64,000 nt of DNA from NCBI GenBank assembly GCA_916613615.1, contig OU744731.1, forward strand, positions 15,134,726-15,198,725. Reading direction: 5' to 3'. The notes below the pieces were generated by a model, which was given only the letters and a program-made list of their open reading frames with translations, searched no databases and was not told the DNA's origin. Each line of letters starts with the position of its first letter. Position 1 is the first letter of the stretch. This document shows, piece after piece, positions 59,701 to 60,682 of this stretch. The position numbers were made by a program, and so were the translations under genes. This stretch comes from Steromphala cineraria (Eukaryota; Mollusca; Gastropoda; Trochida; Trochidae).

Positions 59701-60682
59701 AAGTAGATGCCCACTGTCATGGCCGCCACTATAACCAGTAAGGTTAGGATAATGATTGTTGCAAGGAAACATCTCCTTCTTCGTCTTGGTGTAGCAAATT
59801 CTTCACTTGAGTATTCTGAATTTTAGATCAATGTTTTATTGCATACATGTATGTTACAATGTTCCTTAAACTCGAAATCAGTCTTTTATTCATTATATAG
59901 TTAAGATGTGGTTTATATTATTTATTCCGTAAAGAAGGTACTGCTGTATTGAGAAACAAGCAATAGTGTTTATATGAATCCCTCTCCAGTATACATTAAG
60001 TACATTTTCTTAAATTGTTAAAACTTGCTATAGCATATCACATAAATATAAAGATCATGGTCGGAATAACATTAGAGTTCAGGATATAACTAATTACTTA
60101 TGAACAAAATGATTCTGATGTTAGTTAAGATGTCTTTGTTTTCTCCTCTCATTCATTAAACACAGGAAAAATGAGTGTTTTTGATATTTCCAAATTAAAA
60201 ATGATAACTGATAAGTACAACTATGAATTAAAATTCAGAACGATGTCATAATTGTTTCTGTTACATAGACACAAGGCACCAATGAACAAGAAAGTAATTC
60301 AAAGTGACATGACCAAATTCGGTGGTCATAAAAATGACACAAACAATTACAAAATGTATTCATGTATTCTCTACGAACCTGAATTAGAGTACCCATTTTG
60401 CGGGTGCACTGGAGGTCGAAATGCGTGCCTGTTAAACTTCTGCGAGAAGTTTGGGTTGTCGTATGTGTACCTCCCATACCCTGCTAGGGCCATCTTTGTG
60501 GGTGTGTTACCATTGAACCCATCACTGTCTGTACTGTAGTACATCTTTCTGTTGTGCGACATCTCGGCAGTTTCCTTGGAACGTCGCTTGGACCTCGAAC
60601 GCTTGTTGTTGTAGACAGGGTACACGAAATACCCGTCTGAGTGAGGGCTTCGTATGAGATCGACTTTCTTCCACGCCTCTTT
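1248..60682 (-). CDS. Giant type II membrane protein with four SEA domains and at least 27 six-cysteine (C6) repeats; 69 exons, both ends missing
   Basis: Reading on the minus strand, 69 exons with AG acceptors and GT donors join in phase into one frame of about 3,350 residues. Order: cytoplasmic tail, membrane anchor, SEA1, Thr-rich stalk, SEA2, C6 units 1-14, SEA3, units 15-24, SEA4, units 25-28 (the last incomplete). Arg-rich residues just before the hydrophobic segment, with SEA and Cys modules after it, indicate an N-in/C-out protein, as in SEA-containing type II proteins such as enteropeptidase; no protease domain is seen. SEA domains are known to self-cleave at G^S while the halves stay bound. 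I infer a very long, disulfide-rich, partly O-glycosylated surface or shed protein. Function is unknown. The first coding exon and promoter were not found, and exon 69 ends in an open splice phase, so the gene should continue past position 1. It could also be split into more than one transcript. Confidence 0.88.
1766..1956 (-). CDS. Exon 68: C6 unit 27, second half
   Basis: LIIYGQIMKCMKQRVNKEEC and ALCRG carry cysteines 4-6; pairs with exons 26 (LVIYGEGINCIM) and 49. 191 nt, phase 2 to 1, donor gtgggt. Confidence 0.84.
2363..2480 (-). CDS. Exon 67: C6 unit 27, first half
   Basis: NNPCLQLNSDELYYPFQCIS and DVC carry cysteines 1-3; pairs with exons 25 and 48. 118 nt, phase 1 to 2. Confidence 0.84.
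2951..3075 (-). CDS. Exon 66: C6 unit 26, second half
   Basis: ASMCIQRV, VNCSTQSLIDY and EACVG carry cysteines 4-6; 125 nt like exons 24 and 47. Phase 2 to 1, donor gtaaga. The long intron from 3076 to 4020 shows nothing else. Confidence 0.84.
4021..4132 (-). CDS. Exon 65: C6 unit 26, first half
   Basis: EDICNTDDFYDIVFENNCTM and GDC carry cysteines 1-3; pairs with exons 23 and 46. 112 nt, phase 1 to 2, donor gtaaat. Confidence 0.84.
4311..4510. repeat. 40-bp minisatellite, 5 copies
   Basis: The unit tttttataactaaaccatca plus aacaagaggaggacacatcg is repeated five times with little divergence; intronic, between exons 64 and 65. Confidence 0.92.
4591..4730 (-). CDS. Exon 64: C6 unit 25, second half
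   Basis: LGRCLVYAFHSSKCDSKAIH and ESCG carry cysteines 4-6; pairs with exons 22 and 45. 140 nt, phase 2 to 1. Confidence 0.85.
5403..5511 (-). CDS. Exon 63: C6 unit 25, first half; start of block C
   Basis: YYQCNTFWDL, FFCSRSS and DKC carry cysteines 1-3. Its match is exons 21 and 44, not 17 or 40, so the block begins with the third unit type. 109 nt, phase 1 to 2. Confidence 0.85.
5670..5753. repeat. (CAT)n / (CATCAC)n microsatellite
   Basis: An 84-bp CAT-type array starting about 20 bp inside the intron after exon 62. On the gene strand it reads GAT/ATG repeats. Confidence 0.95.
5780..5931 (-). CDS. Exon 62: SEA domain 4, cleavage half
   Basis: R-R-G-S-V-E-A-S-Y-R-V-D-F-D-R-N-P-G parallels exon 39 (GSVGFSYKPSFDKNPG). 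The G-S-V core is kept, but the following residues are polar. Phase 2 to 1, donor gtactg. Confidence 0.84.
6139..6200 (-). CDS. Exon 61: SEA domain 4, middle part
   Basis: LLGQYYIHIPHIISVAVLQF, ending phase 2 before R-G-S-V. 62 nt, donor gtaaat. Confidence 0.8.
6228..6584. mobile_element. MITE, 357 bp, TTAA target duplication
   Basis: Inverted ends aggggcagtagcacgttttt and tgctactgcccct are flanked by TTAA on both sides (6224-6227 and 6585-6588), as in piggyBac-type insertions. Older relatives lie at 33666, 43511 and 44160. It lies in the intron between exons 60 and 61. Confidence 0.82.
7583..7692 (-). CDS. Exon 60: SEA domain 4, N-terminal part
   Basis: EPWSSMETLRLDMDWN then TEMYQTFKMELEHQ. 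110 nt, pairs with exon 37. The acceptor (cgaag) has a weak polypyrimidine tract, so the 5' boundary is less certain. Phase 1 to 0, donor gtacgt. Confidence 0.75.
8235..8359 (-). CDS. Exon 59: C6 unit 24, second half, with extra Cys; end of block B
   Basis: AQRCMMDSFVTCSEKQVKKM then FGCVDECEG; pairs with exon 36 including the added cysteine. 125 nt, phase 2 to 1. Confidence 0.88.
8470..8745. repeat. Degenerate 'ggcgtctattcgagaccc' repeats
   Basis: At least six imperfect copies of 'acccggcgtctattcgagac' are spaced irregularly and flanked by 'ccgtatttctgtc' and 'gcagtatatatatacg'. Probably an old transposon end with subrepeats. Confidence 0.5.
9097..9238 (-). CDS. Exon 58: C6 unit 24, first half
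   Basis: VEDLKYIRNPAVNNNCSDTF, TYACRQFK and ENFC carry cysteines 1-3. 142 nt, pairs with exon 35. Acceptor gtttcag, donor gtttgt. Phase 1 to 2. Confidence 0.88.
9500..10805. repeat. Composite repeat with tgaccttgaccttt clusters and terminal hairpin
   Basis: Two strongly similar modules about 434 bp apart (from about 9870 and 10303), plus an older partial copy near 9600. Each carries tgaccttgacctttgacctt followed by caaggtcacacaat. The right end has a 12-bp stem hairpin (agcagccccgtc, loop ctta, gacggggctgct) at 10773-10800. The left end also contains 'gcagagcagccccgaaactt'. Class unknown. Confidence 0.7.
10945..11816. mobile_element. TIR DNA element, 872 bp, TA target duplication
   Basis: Perfect 26-bp inverted ends (ggggagaccggggcaggcac... 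at 10945-10970; complement at 11791-11816), flanked by TA. The ends share ggggagacc[ag]gggca with the element at 36782-39713, so both belong to one family. No transposase frame. It lies in the intron between exons 57 and 58. Confidence 0.85.
11843..11910. repeat. Short dispersed 'gtgagtgagtt...cgccgc' repeat
   Basis: 'gtgagtgagttattgttaag' ... 'cgccgcttgggcaatattgc' ... 'agccattagcggcg'. Related fragments occur at 31209-31262 and 32485-32540. Similar motifs are common in gastropod genomes. Confidence 0.6.
11954..12099 (-). CDS. Exon 57: C6 unit 23, second half
   Basis: VMKCFATRTNYMNRSCTVQD and EDCPPG carry cysteines 4-6; pairs with exon 34, 146 nt. Contains an N-R-S sequon. Phase 2 to 1, donor gtacct. 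Confidence 0.87.
13006..13150 (-). CDS. Exon 56: C6 unit 23, first half
   Basis: MQECPDSGNEFFRKLPVFCP and WAC carry cysteines 1-3; pairs with exon 33. A short Pro/Thr lead (APTTPGPDSPA). Phase 1 to 2. Confidence 0.86.
13448..13608 (-). CDS. Exon 55: C6 unit 22, second half, with extra Cys
   Basis: VDCLDG, SAHHCCKQAL and SECVKE. 161 nt and the HHCC doublet as in exon 32. Phase 2 to 1. Confidence 0.88.
14004..14118 (-). CDS. Exon 54: C6 unit 22, first half
   Basis: KPLCENEDLLADLAISMCMP and LGC carry cysteines 1-3; pairs with exon 31. 115 nt, phase 1 to 2. Confidence 0.87.
14406..14557 (-). CDS. Exon 53: C6 unit 21, second half
   Basis: LYVEGLRCVEMKGS, DKCEMADYHEAF and LTCG carry cysteines 4-6. 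152 nt, pairs with exon 30. Phase 2 to 1. Confidence 0.88.
14827..14989 (-). CDS. Exon 52: C6 unit 21, first half
   Basis: VQVCPSLFGDIPP, TLNCMTFTL and SQC carry cysteines 1-3; pairs with exon 29. 163 nt, phase 1 to 2. Confidence 0.86.
15533..15914. repeat. 16-bp minisatellite, about 24 copies
   Basis: The unit agatcaaggcactctg has variants CTCTG, CTCAG and CTCGG arranged in runs (the CTCGG variants all lie at the right end), which suggests expansion by local duplication. Intronic; any open frame through it is incidental. Confidence 0.95.
16065..17245. mobile_element. TIR DNA element, 1,181 bp, TA target duplication
   Basis: The 24-bp terminal inverted repeats (ccggggttttccgaaagcaa at the left, its complement at 17222-17245) are perfect, flanked by TA on both sides. 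Subterminal 'aagcccatgggcttctat'-type palindromes follow both ends. An 80-codon minus-strand frame at 16390-16632 resembles nothing I know, so the element looks non-autonomous. It lies in the intron between exons 51 and 52. Confidence 0.82.
17729..17871 (-). CDS. Exon 51: C6 unit 20, second half, lacking Cys4
   Basis: Cysteines only in GVQCDQFEFAEG and SHCKG; S-D-R-R-P-N matches exon 28. 143 nt, phase 2 to 1. Confidence 0.86.
18978..19110 (-). CDS. Exon 50: C6 unit 20, first half, lacking Cys2
   Basis: Cysteines only in TSICKKPEALSQI and FTKCY; pairs with exon 27, which has the same loss. The exon ends tgc-ta before gtaggt, phase 2. Confidence 0.86.
19580..19761 (-). CDS. Exon 49: C6 unit 19, second half
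   Basis: AINCIKRKM, ESCGPKAISQSYTNYIG and PACNG carry cysteines 4-6. 182 nt, pairs with exon 26. Phase 2 to 1, donor gtcagt. Confidence 0.87.
20267..20390 (-). CDS. Exon 48: C6 unit 19, first half
   Basis: DDPCLEPSDLKKFDDRLECI and KDTC carry cysteines 1-3. 124 nt, pairs with exon 25. Phase 1 to 2. Confidence 0.87.
21140..21264 (-). CDS. Exon 47: C6 unit 18, second half
   Basis: LTKCAMKASD, AHCKMGDFADF and DTCIG carry cysteines 4-6. 125 nt as in exons 24 and 66. Phase 2 to 1. Confidence 0.87.
21801..21906 (-). CDS. Exon 46: C6 unit 18, first half
   Basis: DNRCVSNHYNQIV, DYHCFFPD and DPCV carry cysteines 1-3. 106 nt, 9 nt shorter than exon 23. Phase 1 to 2. Confidence 0.87.
22037..22179 (-). 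CDS. Exon 45: C6 unit 17, second half
   Basis: LTKCLVFAAG, EICDSNDFYQAA and NVCGG carry cysteines 4-6; GGFDP as in exon 22. 143 nt. Phase 2 to 1. Confidence 0.88.
22707..22821 (-). CDS. Exon 44: C6 unit 17, first half
   Basis: MYMRCNDFA, EQYCNKTLQDL and EQC carry cysteines 1-3. 115 nt, pairs with exons 21 and 63. Phase 1 to 2, donor gtgagt. Confidence 0.88.
23229..23371 (-). CDS. Exon 43: C6 unit 16, second half
   Basis: SSIGSIESCLETKMVQCERE and FSRCVSREG carry cysteines 4-6. 143 nt, pairs with exon 20 but without the donor-derived minisatellite in its downstream intron. Phase 2 to 1. Confidence 0.89.
23917..24037 (-). CDS. Exon 42: C6 unit 16, first half
   Basis: EIKPLCSDHETLALVASATH then CMDG and DAC carry cysteines 1-3. 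121 nt, pairs with exon 19. Phase 1 to 2. Confidence 0.88.
24274..24640 (-). pseudogene. LINE C-terminal remnant
   Basis: Minus-strand frame with C-x2-C-x8-H-x4-C (CSFCKSQLENEFHVVLIC) then P-K-Y-D-E-L-R-C-K-Y-L, the C-terminal zinc-knuckle region of animal non-LTR elements. Upstream similarity is broken by stops. Lies in the same orientation as the host gene, between exons 41 and 42. Confidence 0.65.
25114..25265 (-). mobile_element. Truncated SINE body
   Basis: 'tgagatgaggtgatgtgaat' ... 'ttaacgccgctttcaaaagt' ... 'gcctgcgagcatcggcttga' matches the body of the SINE at 40191-40490. The tRNA-like head is missing. Confidence 0.65.
25530..25684 (-). CDS. Exon 41: C6 unit 15, second half
   Basis: SLACSREP, KFDCSLEDLY and AQCA carry cysteines 4-6. 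155 nt, pairs with exon 18. Phase 2 to 1, donor gtatgt. Confidence 0.87.
26309..26432 (-). CDS. Exon 40: C6 unit 15, first half; start of block B
   Basis: YRSCATLP, FRKCMGGVASIDPS and DICQ carry cysteines 1-3. Pairs with exon 17. Phase 1 to 2, donor gtgagt. Confidence 0.88.
27150..27289 (-). CDS. Exon 39: SEA domain 3, cleavage half
   Basis: P-G-S-V-G-F-S-Y-K-P-S-F-D keeps the G-S-V core but not the following valines. It continues NPGEDALKEAKEAVMKH. Phase 2 to 1; ends just before C6 unit 15. Confidence 0.85.
27721..27785 (-). CDS. Exon 38: SEA domain 3, middle part
   Basis: LIVIYRDSKMQGFQGLKLER, ending phase 2 so that the next exon gives W-P-G-S-V. 65 nt, donor gtgagt. Confidence 0.82.
28020..28165 (+). 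mobile_element. Possible Penelope-like retroelement tail
   Basis: 'cctgaagaaggggcaagaat' ... 'gaaatgttgtgagaaatcaa' then 'taaagaagttg' resembles the 3' ends of Penelope-like or related elements. No coding part is seen. Confidence 0.3.
28244..28353 (-). CDS. Exon 37: SEA domain 3, N-terminal part
   Basis: APWSTVERVRLDMPWN then helix SYMSKTLQTELQYQ. 110 nt, equal to exon 60 (EPWSSMETLRLDMDWN). Phase 1 to 0. Confidence 0.84.
29111..29235 (-). CDS. Exon 36: C6 unit 14, second half, with extra Cys; end of block A
   Basis: AKDCMKNSFVVCSEGQVEKM followed by LGCTGECEG, so the C-terminal end has two cysteines instead of one, as in exon 59. A short AAT microsatellite abuts the acceptor. Phase 2 to 1, donor gttggt. 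Confidence 0.88.
29796..29937 (-). CDS. Exon 35: C6 unit 14, first half
   Basis: VEDLDYIRNRGLHDNCEDSF, KYNCRQFK and DNFC carry cysteines 1-3. 142 nt, equal to exon 58, the most similar pair in the two blocks. Phase 1 to 2. Confidence 0.89.
30629..30774 (-). CDS. Exon 34: C6 unit 13, second half
   Basis: TMRCLTVAANYHGYACTVDN and NDCPQ carry cysteines 4-6. 146 nt, equal to exon 57. Phase 2 to 1, donor gtattg. Confidence 0.87.
31209..31262. repeat. Short dispersed 'gtgagtt...cgccgc' repeat, diverged copy
   Basis: 'gaatgagttattgtttagtg' ... 'gccgcttgggtaacatttca' ... 'gccattagcg', a diverged relative of 11843-11910. Confidence 0.5.
31346..31484 (-). CDS. Exon 33: C6 unit 13, first half
   Basis: VHACPPHDSEEYRKFPQYCH and EAC carry cysteines 1-3. 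The later SALSESW-type segment (LTALSESW) matches exon 56 (VSALFERW). Phase 1 to 2. Confidence 0.86.
32035..32195 (-). CDS. Exon 32: C6 unit 12, second half, with extra Cys
   Basis: VDGCLKV, SAHHCCKRALKES and SNCE. The doublet HHCC adds a seventh cysteine to the unit and is kept in paralogous exon 55. 161 nt in both. EAYP-S-Y-N-F-S is also conserved. Phase 2 to 1. Confidence 0.88.
32485..32540. repeat. Short dispersed repeat, diverged copy
   Basis: 'gtgagtgagctattgtataa' ... 'tatattagccattacagcgg', the third and most diverged copy. Confidence 0.45.
32624..32732 (-). CDS. Exon 31: C6 unit 12, first half
   Basis: KPLCENGDLL, SMCMPDV and TTC carry cysteines 1-3. Paralogous to exon 54 (KPLCENEDLL). 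Phase 1 to 2, donor gtacgt. Confidence 0.86.
33383..33534 (-). CDS. Exon 30: C6 unit 11, second half
   Basis: LYVEGLRCLEVKGE, DKCNMADYHQA and STCG carry cysteines 4-6. 152 nt, equal to exon 53, with strong identity (YVEGLRC, MADYH). Phase 2 to 1. Confidence 0.88.
33666..34034. mobile_element. Degenerate TTAA-type MITE
   Basis: Imperfect inverted ends 'aaaggggtagtagcacgttt' and 'acagctaccgactctttaa' match the 6228-6584 element. Internal 'ttgttccaattaaaagtcaa' is shared with it in inverse order. Confidence 0.6.
34431..34614 (-). CDS. Exon 29: C6 unit 11, first half
   Basis: VKFCPSLLGD, TFNCMSYAT and DSKC carry cysteines 1-3, with an unusually long polar loop between Cys1 and Cys2. 21 nt longer than its paralogue exon 52. 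Phase 1 to 2. Confidence 0.86.
35373..35515 (-). CDS. Exon 28: C6 unit 10, second half, lacking Cys4
   Basis: Two cysteines (GVHCDVFELAEG and VHQCK). The C4 position is not Cys. N-D-R-R-P-[DN] is shared with exon 51 of the same 143-nt length. Phase 2 to 1, donor gttggt. Confidence 0.86.
36079..36214 (-). CDS. Exon 27: C6 unit 10, first half, lacking Cys2
   Basis: Only two cysteines (SDICQEPEAVSQI and FTKCY); the Cys2 position is aromatic or aliphatic. Paralogous exons 50 and 69 have the same loss. Phase 1 to 2; the exon ends tgc-ta before gtaagg. Confidence 0.86.
36561..36645. repeat. 21-bp tandem repeat, 4 copies
   Basis: The unit acaatttcaaatctctagttt is repeated four times with two substitutions in the last copy; intronic. 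Confidence 0.9.
36824..37091. repeat. Direct repeat copy 1 (about 267 bp)
   Basis: Starts 'atggccaaatatcgttacgg' and ends 'aaaaaaaatgttttt'. Near-identical to 38854-39120, differing by a single base in the length of a T run and at the final base. It lies immediately left of the LINE fragment. Confidence 0.9.
37085..38251 (+). pseudogene. 5'-truncated LINE (non-LTR retrotransposon), C-terminal ORF fragment
   Basis: A 388-codon open frame without reverse-transcriptase catalytic motifs. NPTKSAIVIFSKRKSNN and LYGCEIL resemble the region after the reverse-transcriptase domain of animal LINEs. A zinc-knuckle C-x2-C-x9-H-x4-C (CSLCN ... DFHIMLHC) lies near residues 290-312. The first few codons come from flanking sequence, so the ATG is fortuitous. 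It runs opposite to the host gene and ends in about 180 bp of 3' tail plus a (TC)n run at 38430-38446. The frame is intact over its length, suggesting a fairly recent insertion. Confidence 0.78.
38854..39120. repeat. Direct repeat copy 2 (about 267 bp)
   Basis: Partner of 36824-37091. Between the copies lie the LINE fragment and about 400 bp (38447-38853) that carry a transposon-like gcgcgctttgcccc segment. Confidence 0.9.
39810..39985 (-). CDS. Exon 26: C6 unit 9, second half
   Basis: GINCIMRTMKGKKDSPCSLK and ISDCNG carry cysteines 4-6, with the I-S-Q-S-Y-T-N-Y-I signature also in exon 49. 176 nt, phase 2 to 1, donor gtgagt. Confidence 0.88.
40191..40490 (-). mobile_element. tRNA-headed SINE, 300 bp, with 11-bp target duplication
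   Basis: On the minus strand it begins gggtaggatagcacagtggt, a tRNA-like head with a box A match (tagcacagtgg) and a decayed box B. It ends in the 'aacgccgc ... gaggtgaggtgatgtgg' body. Flanked by aatcatgagat at 40180-40190 and 40491-40501. A truncated relative lies at 25114-25265. Confidence 0.78.
40756..40879 (-). CDS. Exon 25: C6 unit 9, first half
   Basis: DDECLEVSDMDTFGDRMKCF and PDTC carry cysteines 1-3. 124 nt, as in exon 48 (DDPCLEPSDL). Phase 1 to 2, donor gtgatg. Confidence 0.87.
41809..41933 (-). CDS. Exon 24: C6 unit 8, second half
   Basis: QARCFMDASN, TKCTMGDFAEF and TECIG carry cysteines 4-6. 125 nt, identical to exons 47 and 66. Phase 2 to 1, donor gtaata. Confidence 0.87.
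42585..42699 (-). CDS. Exon 23: C6 unit 8, first half
   Basis: DDKCVSDHYN, NNHCPSE and EPCV carry cysteines 1-3. Paralogous to exons 46 (DNRCVSNHYN) and 65. Phase 1 to 2. Confidence 0.87.
43197..43339 (-). CDS. Exon 22: C6 unit 7, second half
   Basis: LAKCLVF, TECDIDTFYEAA and GGFDPGSCD carry cysteines 4-6. 143 nt as in exon 45, which shares the F-G-G-F-D-P motif. Phase 2 to 1. Confidence 0.88.
43511..43702. mobile_element. Degenerate, shortened MITE of the same family
   Basis: Bounded by 'aaatgggcagtgacatattt' and 'aaaacatgctactcctcttt', imperfect inverted ends matching the 6228-6584 element, with an internal deletion. Confidence 0.5.
44160..44503. mobile_element. Degenerate copy of the 'ggcagtagcacg' TTAA-type MITE
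   Basis: Ends in 'gggctactgcccttttaa' and carries the internal 'gtctttcaattggaacca' segment shared with the element at 6228-6584. The left end is unclear. Confidence 0.45.
44775..44889 (-). CDS. Exon 21: C6 unit 7, first half
   Basis: Cysteines in YIGCANFE, KYCNATLQ and KQCE. 115 nt, equal to exon 44; related to exon 63. Phase 1 to 2, donor gtaagt. Confidence 0.87.
45250..46720 (-). repeat. 47-bp minisatellite derived from the exon 20 edge, about 16 copies, split by an insertion
   Basis: On the minus strand the unit reads tgtatcaggcttgatgatg then gtaaaatatgttcactgaaa. The true exon 20 end reads tgtatcaaggttaatgaag then gtaaaatatg, so each unit repeats the last exon bases plus the splice donor. 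About 11 units lie in 45250-45795 and 5 in 46449-46720, separated by the inserted element at 45803-46447. Copies differ by a few bases. Confidence 0.85.
45803..46447. mobile_element. Inserted element with a 138-bp near-perfect palindrome
   Basis: The stretch 45803-45940 is an inverted repeat: gttacacggcgttttgacag ... ctgtcaaaacgccgtgtaac, with arms of about 54 bp and a loop that is itself partly paired. 'ttattacccttaagat' near 45949 is repeated inverted at the right end ('atcttaagggtaataa'), and a shorter palindrome sits near 46350. The block interrupts the 47-bp minisatellite, so it arrived after the array had expanded. Confidence 0.75.
46721..46863 (-). CDS. Exon 20: C6 unit 6, second half
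   Basis: SSIGTINSCLGRRHVQCERE and SSCIK carry cysteines 4-6. 143 nt, as in exon 43. Its last 20 or so nucleotides and donor (gtaaaatatg) are the template of the minisatellite that follows it in the intron. Phase 2 to 1. Confidence 0.88.
47370..47490 (-). CDS. Exon 19: C6 unit 6, first half
   Basis: EVKPLCSDEETL, SLCLDG and NSC give cysteines 1-3. 121 nt, the same length as exon 42. Donor gtaaaa follows Cys3 in phase 2. Confidence 0.88.
47634..47823. mobile_element. 190-bp inverted-repeat element (MITE-like) with 10-bp target duplication
   Basis: Ends 'cagtctgattaaaat' and 'attttaatcagactg' are inverted, and the two arms pair over about 65 bp through the 'ggggttcgaac'/'gttcgagcccc' core. It is flanked on both sides by ataaaagcac (47624-47633 and 47824-47833). 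Non-coding; its superfamily is not recognised. Confidence 0.85.
48047..48201 (-). CDS. Exon 18: C6 unit 5, second half
   Basis: Cysteines in GGLSCTRE, KYMCSLEQLH and VDHCG. 155 nt, identical in length to paralogous exon 41. Phase 2 to 1, donor gtaaac. Confidence 0.87.
48793..48913 (-). CDS. Exon 17: C6 unit 5, first half; start of duplicated block A
   Basis: Cysteines in VKSCASLP, FRKCMNGLASIDPS and KVC. Closely matches exon 40 (FRKCMGGVASIDPS). Phase 1 to 2, donor gtaagt. It is the first of 20 exons paired one to one with exons 40-59. Confidence 0.88.
49565..49692 (-). CDS. Exon 16: C6 unit 4, second half
   Basis: Cysteines in IANCVKL, TKCEENQ and SGCDG. The acceptor is ttacaag at 49693; a nearer AG would put TAA in frame and was discarded. 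Resembles exons 20 and 43 (S-S-[IL]-x-[TS]-I). Phase 2 to 1. Confidence 0.82.
49693..50893 (-). other. Intron between exons 15 and 16
   Basis: 1.2 kb of AT-rich sequence. No coding segment, inverted repeat or tandem array is apparent. Confidence 0.5.
50894..51020 (-). CDS. Exon 15: C6 unit 4, first half
   Basis: Contains VKPLCSNPEALG, TPCLSE and ETC. The V/I-K-P-L-C-S-[ND] motif is shared with exons 19 and 42, so unit 4 belongs to the same subfamily as units 6 and 16. Phase 1 to 2. Confidence 0.85.
51489..51610 (-). CDS. Exon 14: C6 unit 3, second half
   Basis: Cysteines 4-6 in ALACAKD, YDCGFDD and EICNG. 122 nt, phase 2 to 1, acceptor cttctccag, donor gtgaat. Confidence 0.83.
51992..52118 (-). 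CDS. Exon 13: C6 unit 3, first half
   Basis: An acidic half-unit (DDDELDCKDLDIEG); cysteines in LDCKD, EECVTS and EEIC. 127 nt, phase 1 to 2, acceptor tttttcag, donor gtactt. Confidence 0.83.
52195..52285. repeat. Partial copy of the 190-bp inverted-repeat element
   Basis: The stretch 'caatctgactaaaaacgacc' ... 'ataaaaatgtaaagatattg' ... 'gggttcaaac' resembles one arm of the element at 47634-47823. The other arm is absent. Confidence 0.45.
52908..53004. repeat. 29-bp minisatellite, about 3.3 copies
   Basis: The unit 'ggtttgtgccaacggtcagg' plus 'taatgacac' repeats with a 29-bp period and almost no divergence, in the intron between exons 12 and 13. Confidence 0.85.
53090..53256 (-). CDS. Exon 12: C6 unit 2, second half
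   Basis: Cysteines 4-6 lie in LTTCAYS, SMNCKAED and PGYCFAK. A basic segment (RKTLKKHRKD) fills the C5-C6 loop. Phase 2 to 1. Confidence 0.83.
53514..53664 (-). CDS. Exon 11: C6 unit 2, first half
   Basis: Cysteines 1-3 lie in DAICQD, KYNCKD and SRNC, with the phase-2 donor (gtaaga) immediately after Cys3. Starts phase 1 with DADGQVRDIITAPRQ. Confidence 0.82.
54204..54349 (-). CDS. Exon 10: C6 unit 1, second half
   Basis: Cysteines 4-6 lie in FVSCLRL, TTCHEHH and MTSCE. Phase 2 to 1, donor gtaagt. The C4-x(11)-C5-x(25+)-C6 spacing follows the pattern of the other second-half exons. Confidence 0.82.
54350..55595 (-). other. Intron between exons 9 and 10
   Basis: About 1.2 kb, AT-rich. I found no exon, transposon terminus or tandem repeat here. 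Confidence 0.5.
55596..55934 (-). CDS. Exon 9: SEA domain 2 cleavage half fused to first half of C6 unit 1
   Basis: Starts K-P-G-S-V-V-A-V-V-I, a good SEA G^SVV site. It continues through a long acidic/basic stretch (KKLHKKRKDDGIDESENVP) and ends with three cysteines (TPCERT, ADKCQT, GDFCP). In SEA3 and SEA4 an intron separates the SEA half from the first C6 half; here there is none, so the exon is 339 nt. Ends in phase 2 at gtgagt, directly after Cys3. Confidence 0.83.
56219..56286 (-). CDS. Exon 8: SEA domain 2, middle part
   Basis: Encodes VDESMKQGNWSDVYNG, then TKIIGLK, ending phase 2 so that the next exon supplies K-P-G-S-V-V. Acceptor cttccag, donor gtaagt. Confidence 0.8.
56552..56658 (-). 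CDS. Exon 7: SEA domain 2, N-terminal part
   Basis: Encodes LPDVEGEIAANYNWSDSLND and then TESEEYKEMANTFIAE, again an SEA opening with an N-x-S sequon (NWS). Phase 1 to 0, donor gtattg. Confidence 0.8.
56659..57377 (-). other. Intron between exons 6 and 7
   Basis: About 720 bp of AT-rich sequence. I see no repeat, coding exon or RNA gene. Confidence 0.55.
57378..58153 (-). CDS. Exon 6: SEA domain 1 cleavage half and mucin-like Thr stalk
   Basis: The 776-nt exon opens with R-P-G-S-V-V-C-T-L-V-V-F, matching the SEA autoproteolysis motif G^SVVV. About 55 residues of SEA follow (helix KDSVVEAIVEWNKEK). From about codon 75 to the end lies an almost pure Thr tract broken by Pro, Glu, Ala and Val, containing repeated PEATTTTT and PEPTTTTTT units. 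Such tracts are normally dense O-glycosylation sites that extend a stalk. It ends EVEV before a gtaagt donor in phase 1. The other two frames through the repeat give Val-rich and Gln-rich shadows. Confidence 0.88.
57390..57935 (-). repeat. Coding tandem repeat for the Thr/Pro/Glu stalk
   Basis: On the plus strand this is a GTTGTTGTAGTTGTTG-type array with higher-order units of about 60-75 bp (for example 57485-57544 against 57545-57604, and the copies with the AVPE motif near 57630 and 57720). It encodes the mucin-like stalk of exon 6 and is likely length-polymorphic. Confidence 0.85.
58328..58398 (-). CDS. Exon 5: SEA domain 1, middle part
   Basis: Encodes ADKLFKASPSMGDIYN and then ISMVTSMR, the strand leading up to the SEA cleavage site. 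Phase 0 to 2, donor gtaagt. The same three-exon layout recurs in the other SEA modules. Confidence 0.82.
58817..58926 (-). CDS. Exon 4: SEA domain 1, N-terminal part
   Basis: Residues SRDSVWNPDLADPNSAKFAE lead into VAKTFEAE, the usual SEA opening in which a D-x-N-S-x-x-[FY] turn precedes an amphipathic helix. At 110 nt it has the same length and phases (1 to 0) as exons 37 and 60, which open SEA3 and SEA4. Donor is gtttga. Confidence 0.82.
59177..59248 (-). CDS. Exon 3: juxtamembrane linker
   Basis: A 72-nt exon encoding a polar linker starting VNKTRTIMLSEIQPSRIQ, directly outside the membrane anchor. It contains an N-K-T glycosylation sequon. Acceptor ctatag, donor gtaagt, phase 1 to 1. Confidence 0.8.
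59525..59600. repeat. Short 'aaccatgaacc' repeats
   Basis: Several imperfect copies of 'gaaccatgaac/aaccat' within the intron between exons 2 and 3. The rest of this intron shows nothing else. Confidence 0.6.
59696..59815 (-). CDS. Exon 2: Arg cluster and transmembrane segment
   Basis: Encodes EYSSEEFATPRRRRRC followed by about 23 hydrophobic residues (FLATIIILTLLVIVAAM, then TVGIYFA). The positive cluster on the N-terminal side predicts a cytoplasmic N-terminus, so this is a signal-anchor and the protein is type II. Phase 1 in and phase 1 out; donor gttggt. Confidence 0.88.
59816..60378 (-). other. Intron between exons 1 and 2
   Basis: AT-rich, with no coding signal or recognisable repeat. 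It carries the donor of exon 1 and the acceptor of exon 2. Confidence 0.6.
60379..60682 (-). CDS. Exon 1 (first seen): cytoplasmic tail
   Basis: Begins in phase 0 after tttatccacag with KEAWKKVDLIRSP and runs 101 codons, ending in phase 1 at a gttcgt donor. It is rich in Tyr, Ser, Asn and Arg (KRSRSKRRSK, KMYYSTDSDGF, YGRYTYDNPNF), with no cysteine and no hydrophobic stretch. That suits an intracellular tail with possible phosphorylation sites. Internal ATGs exist, but the frame is open upstream to the acceptor, so the start lies in an earlier exon. Confidence 0.8.

Noticed and set aside
60252..60539. Plus-strand 95-codon open frame
   Set aside because: It is antisense to exon 1 and has no domain or splice support.
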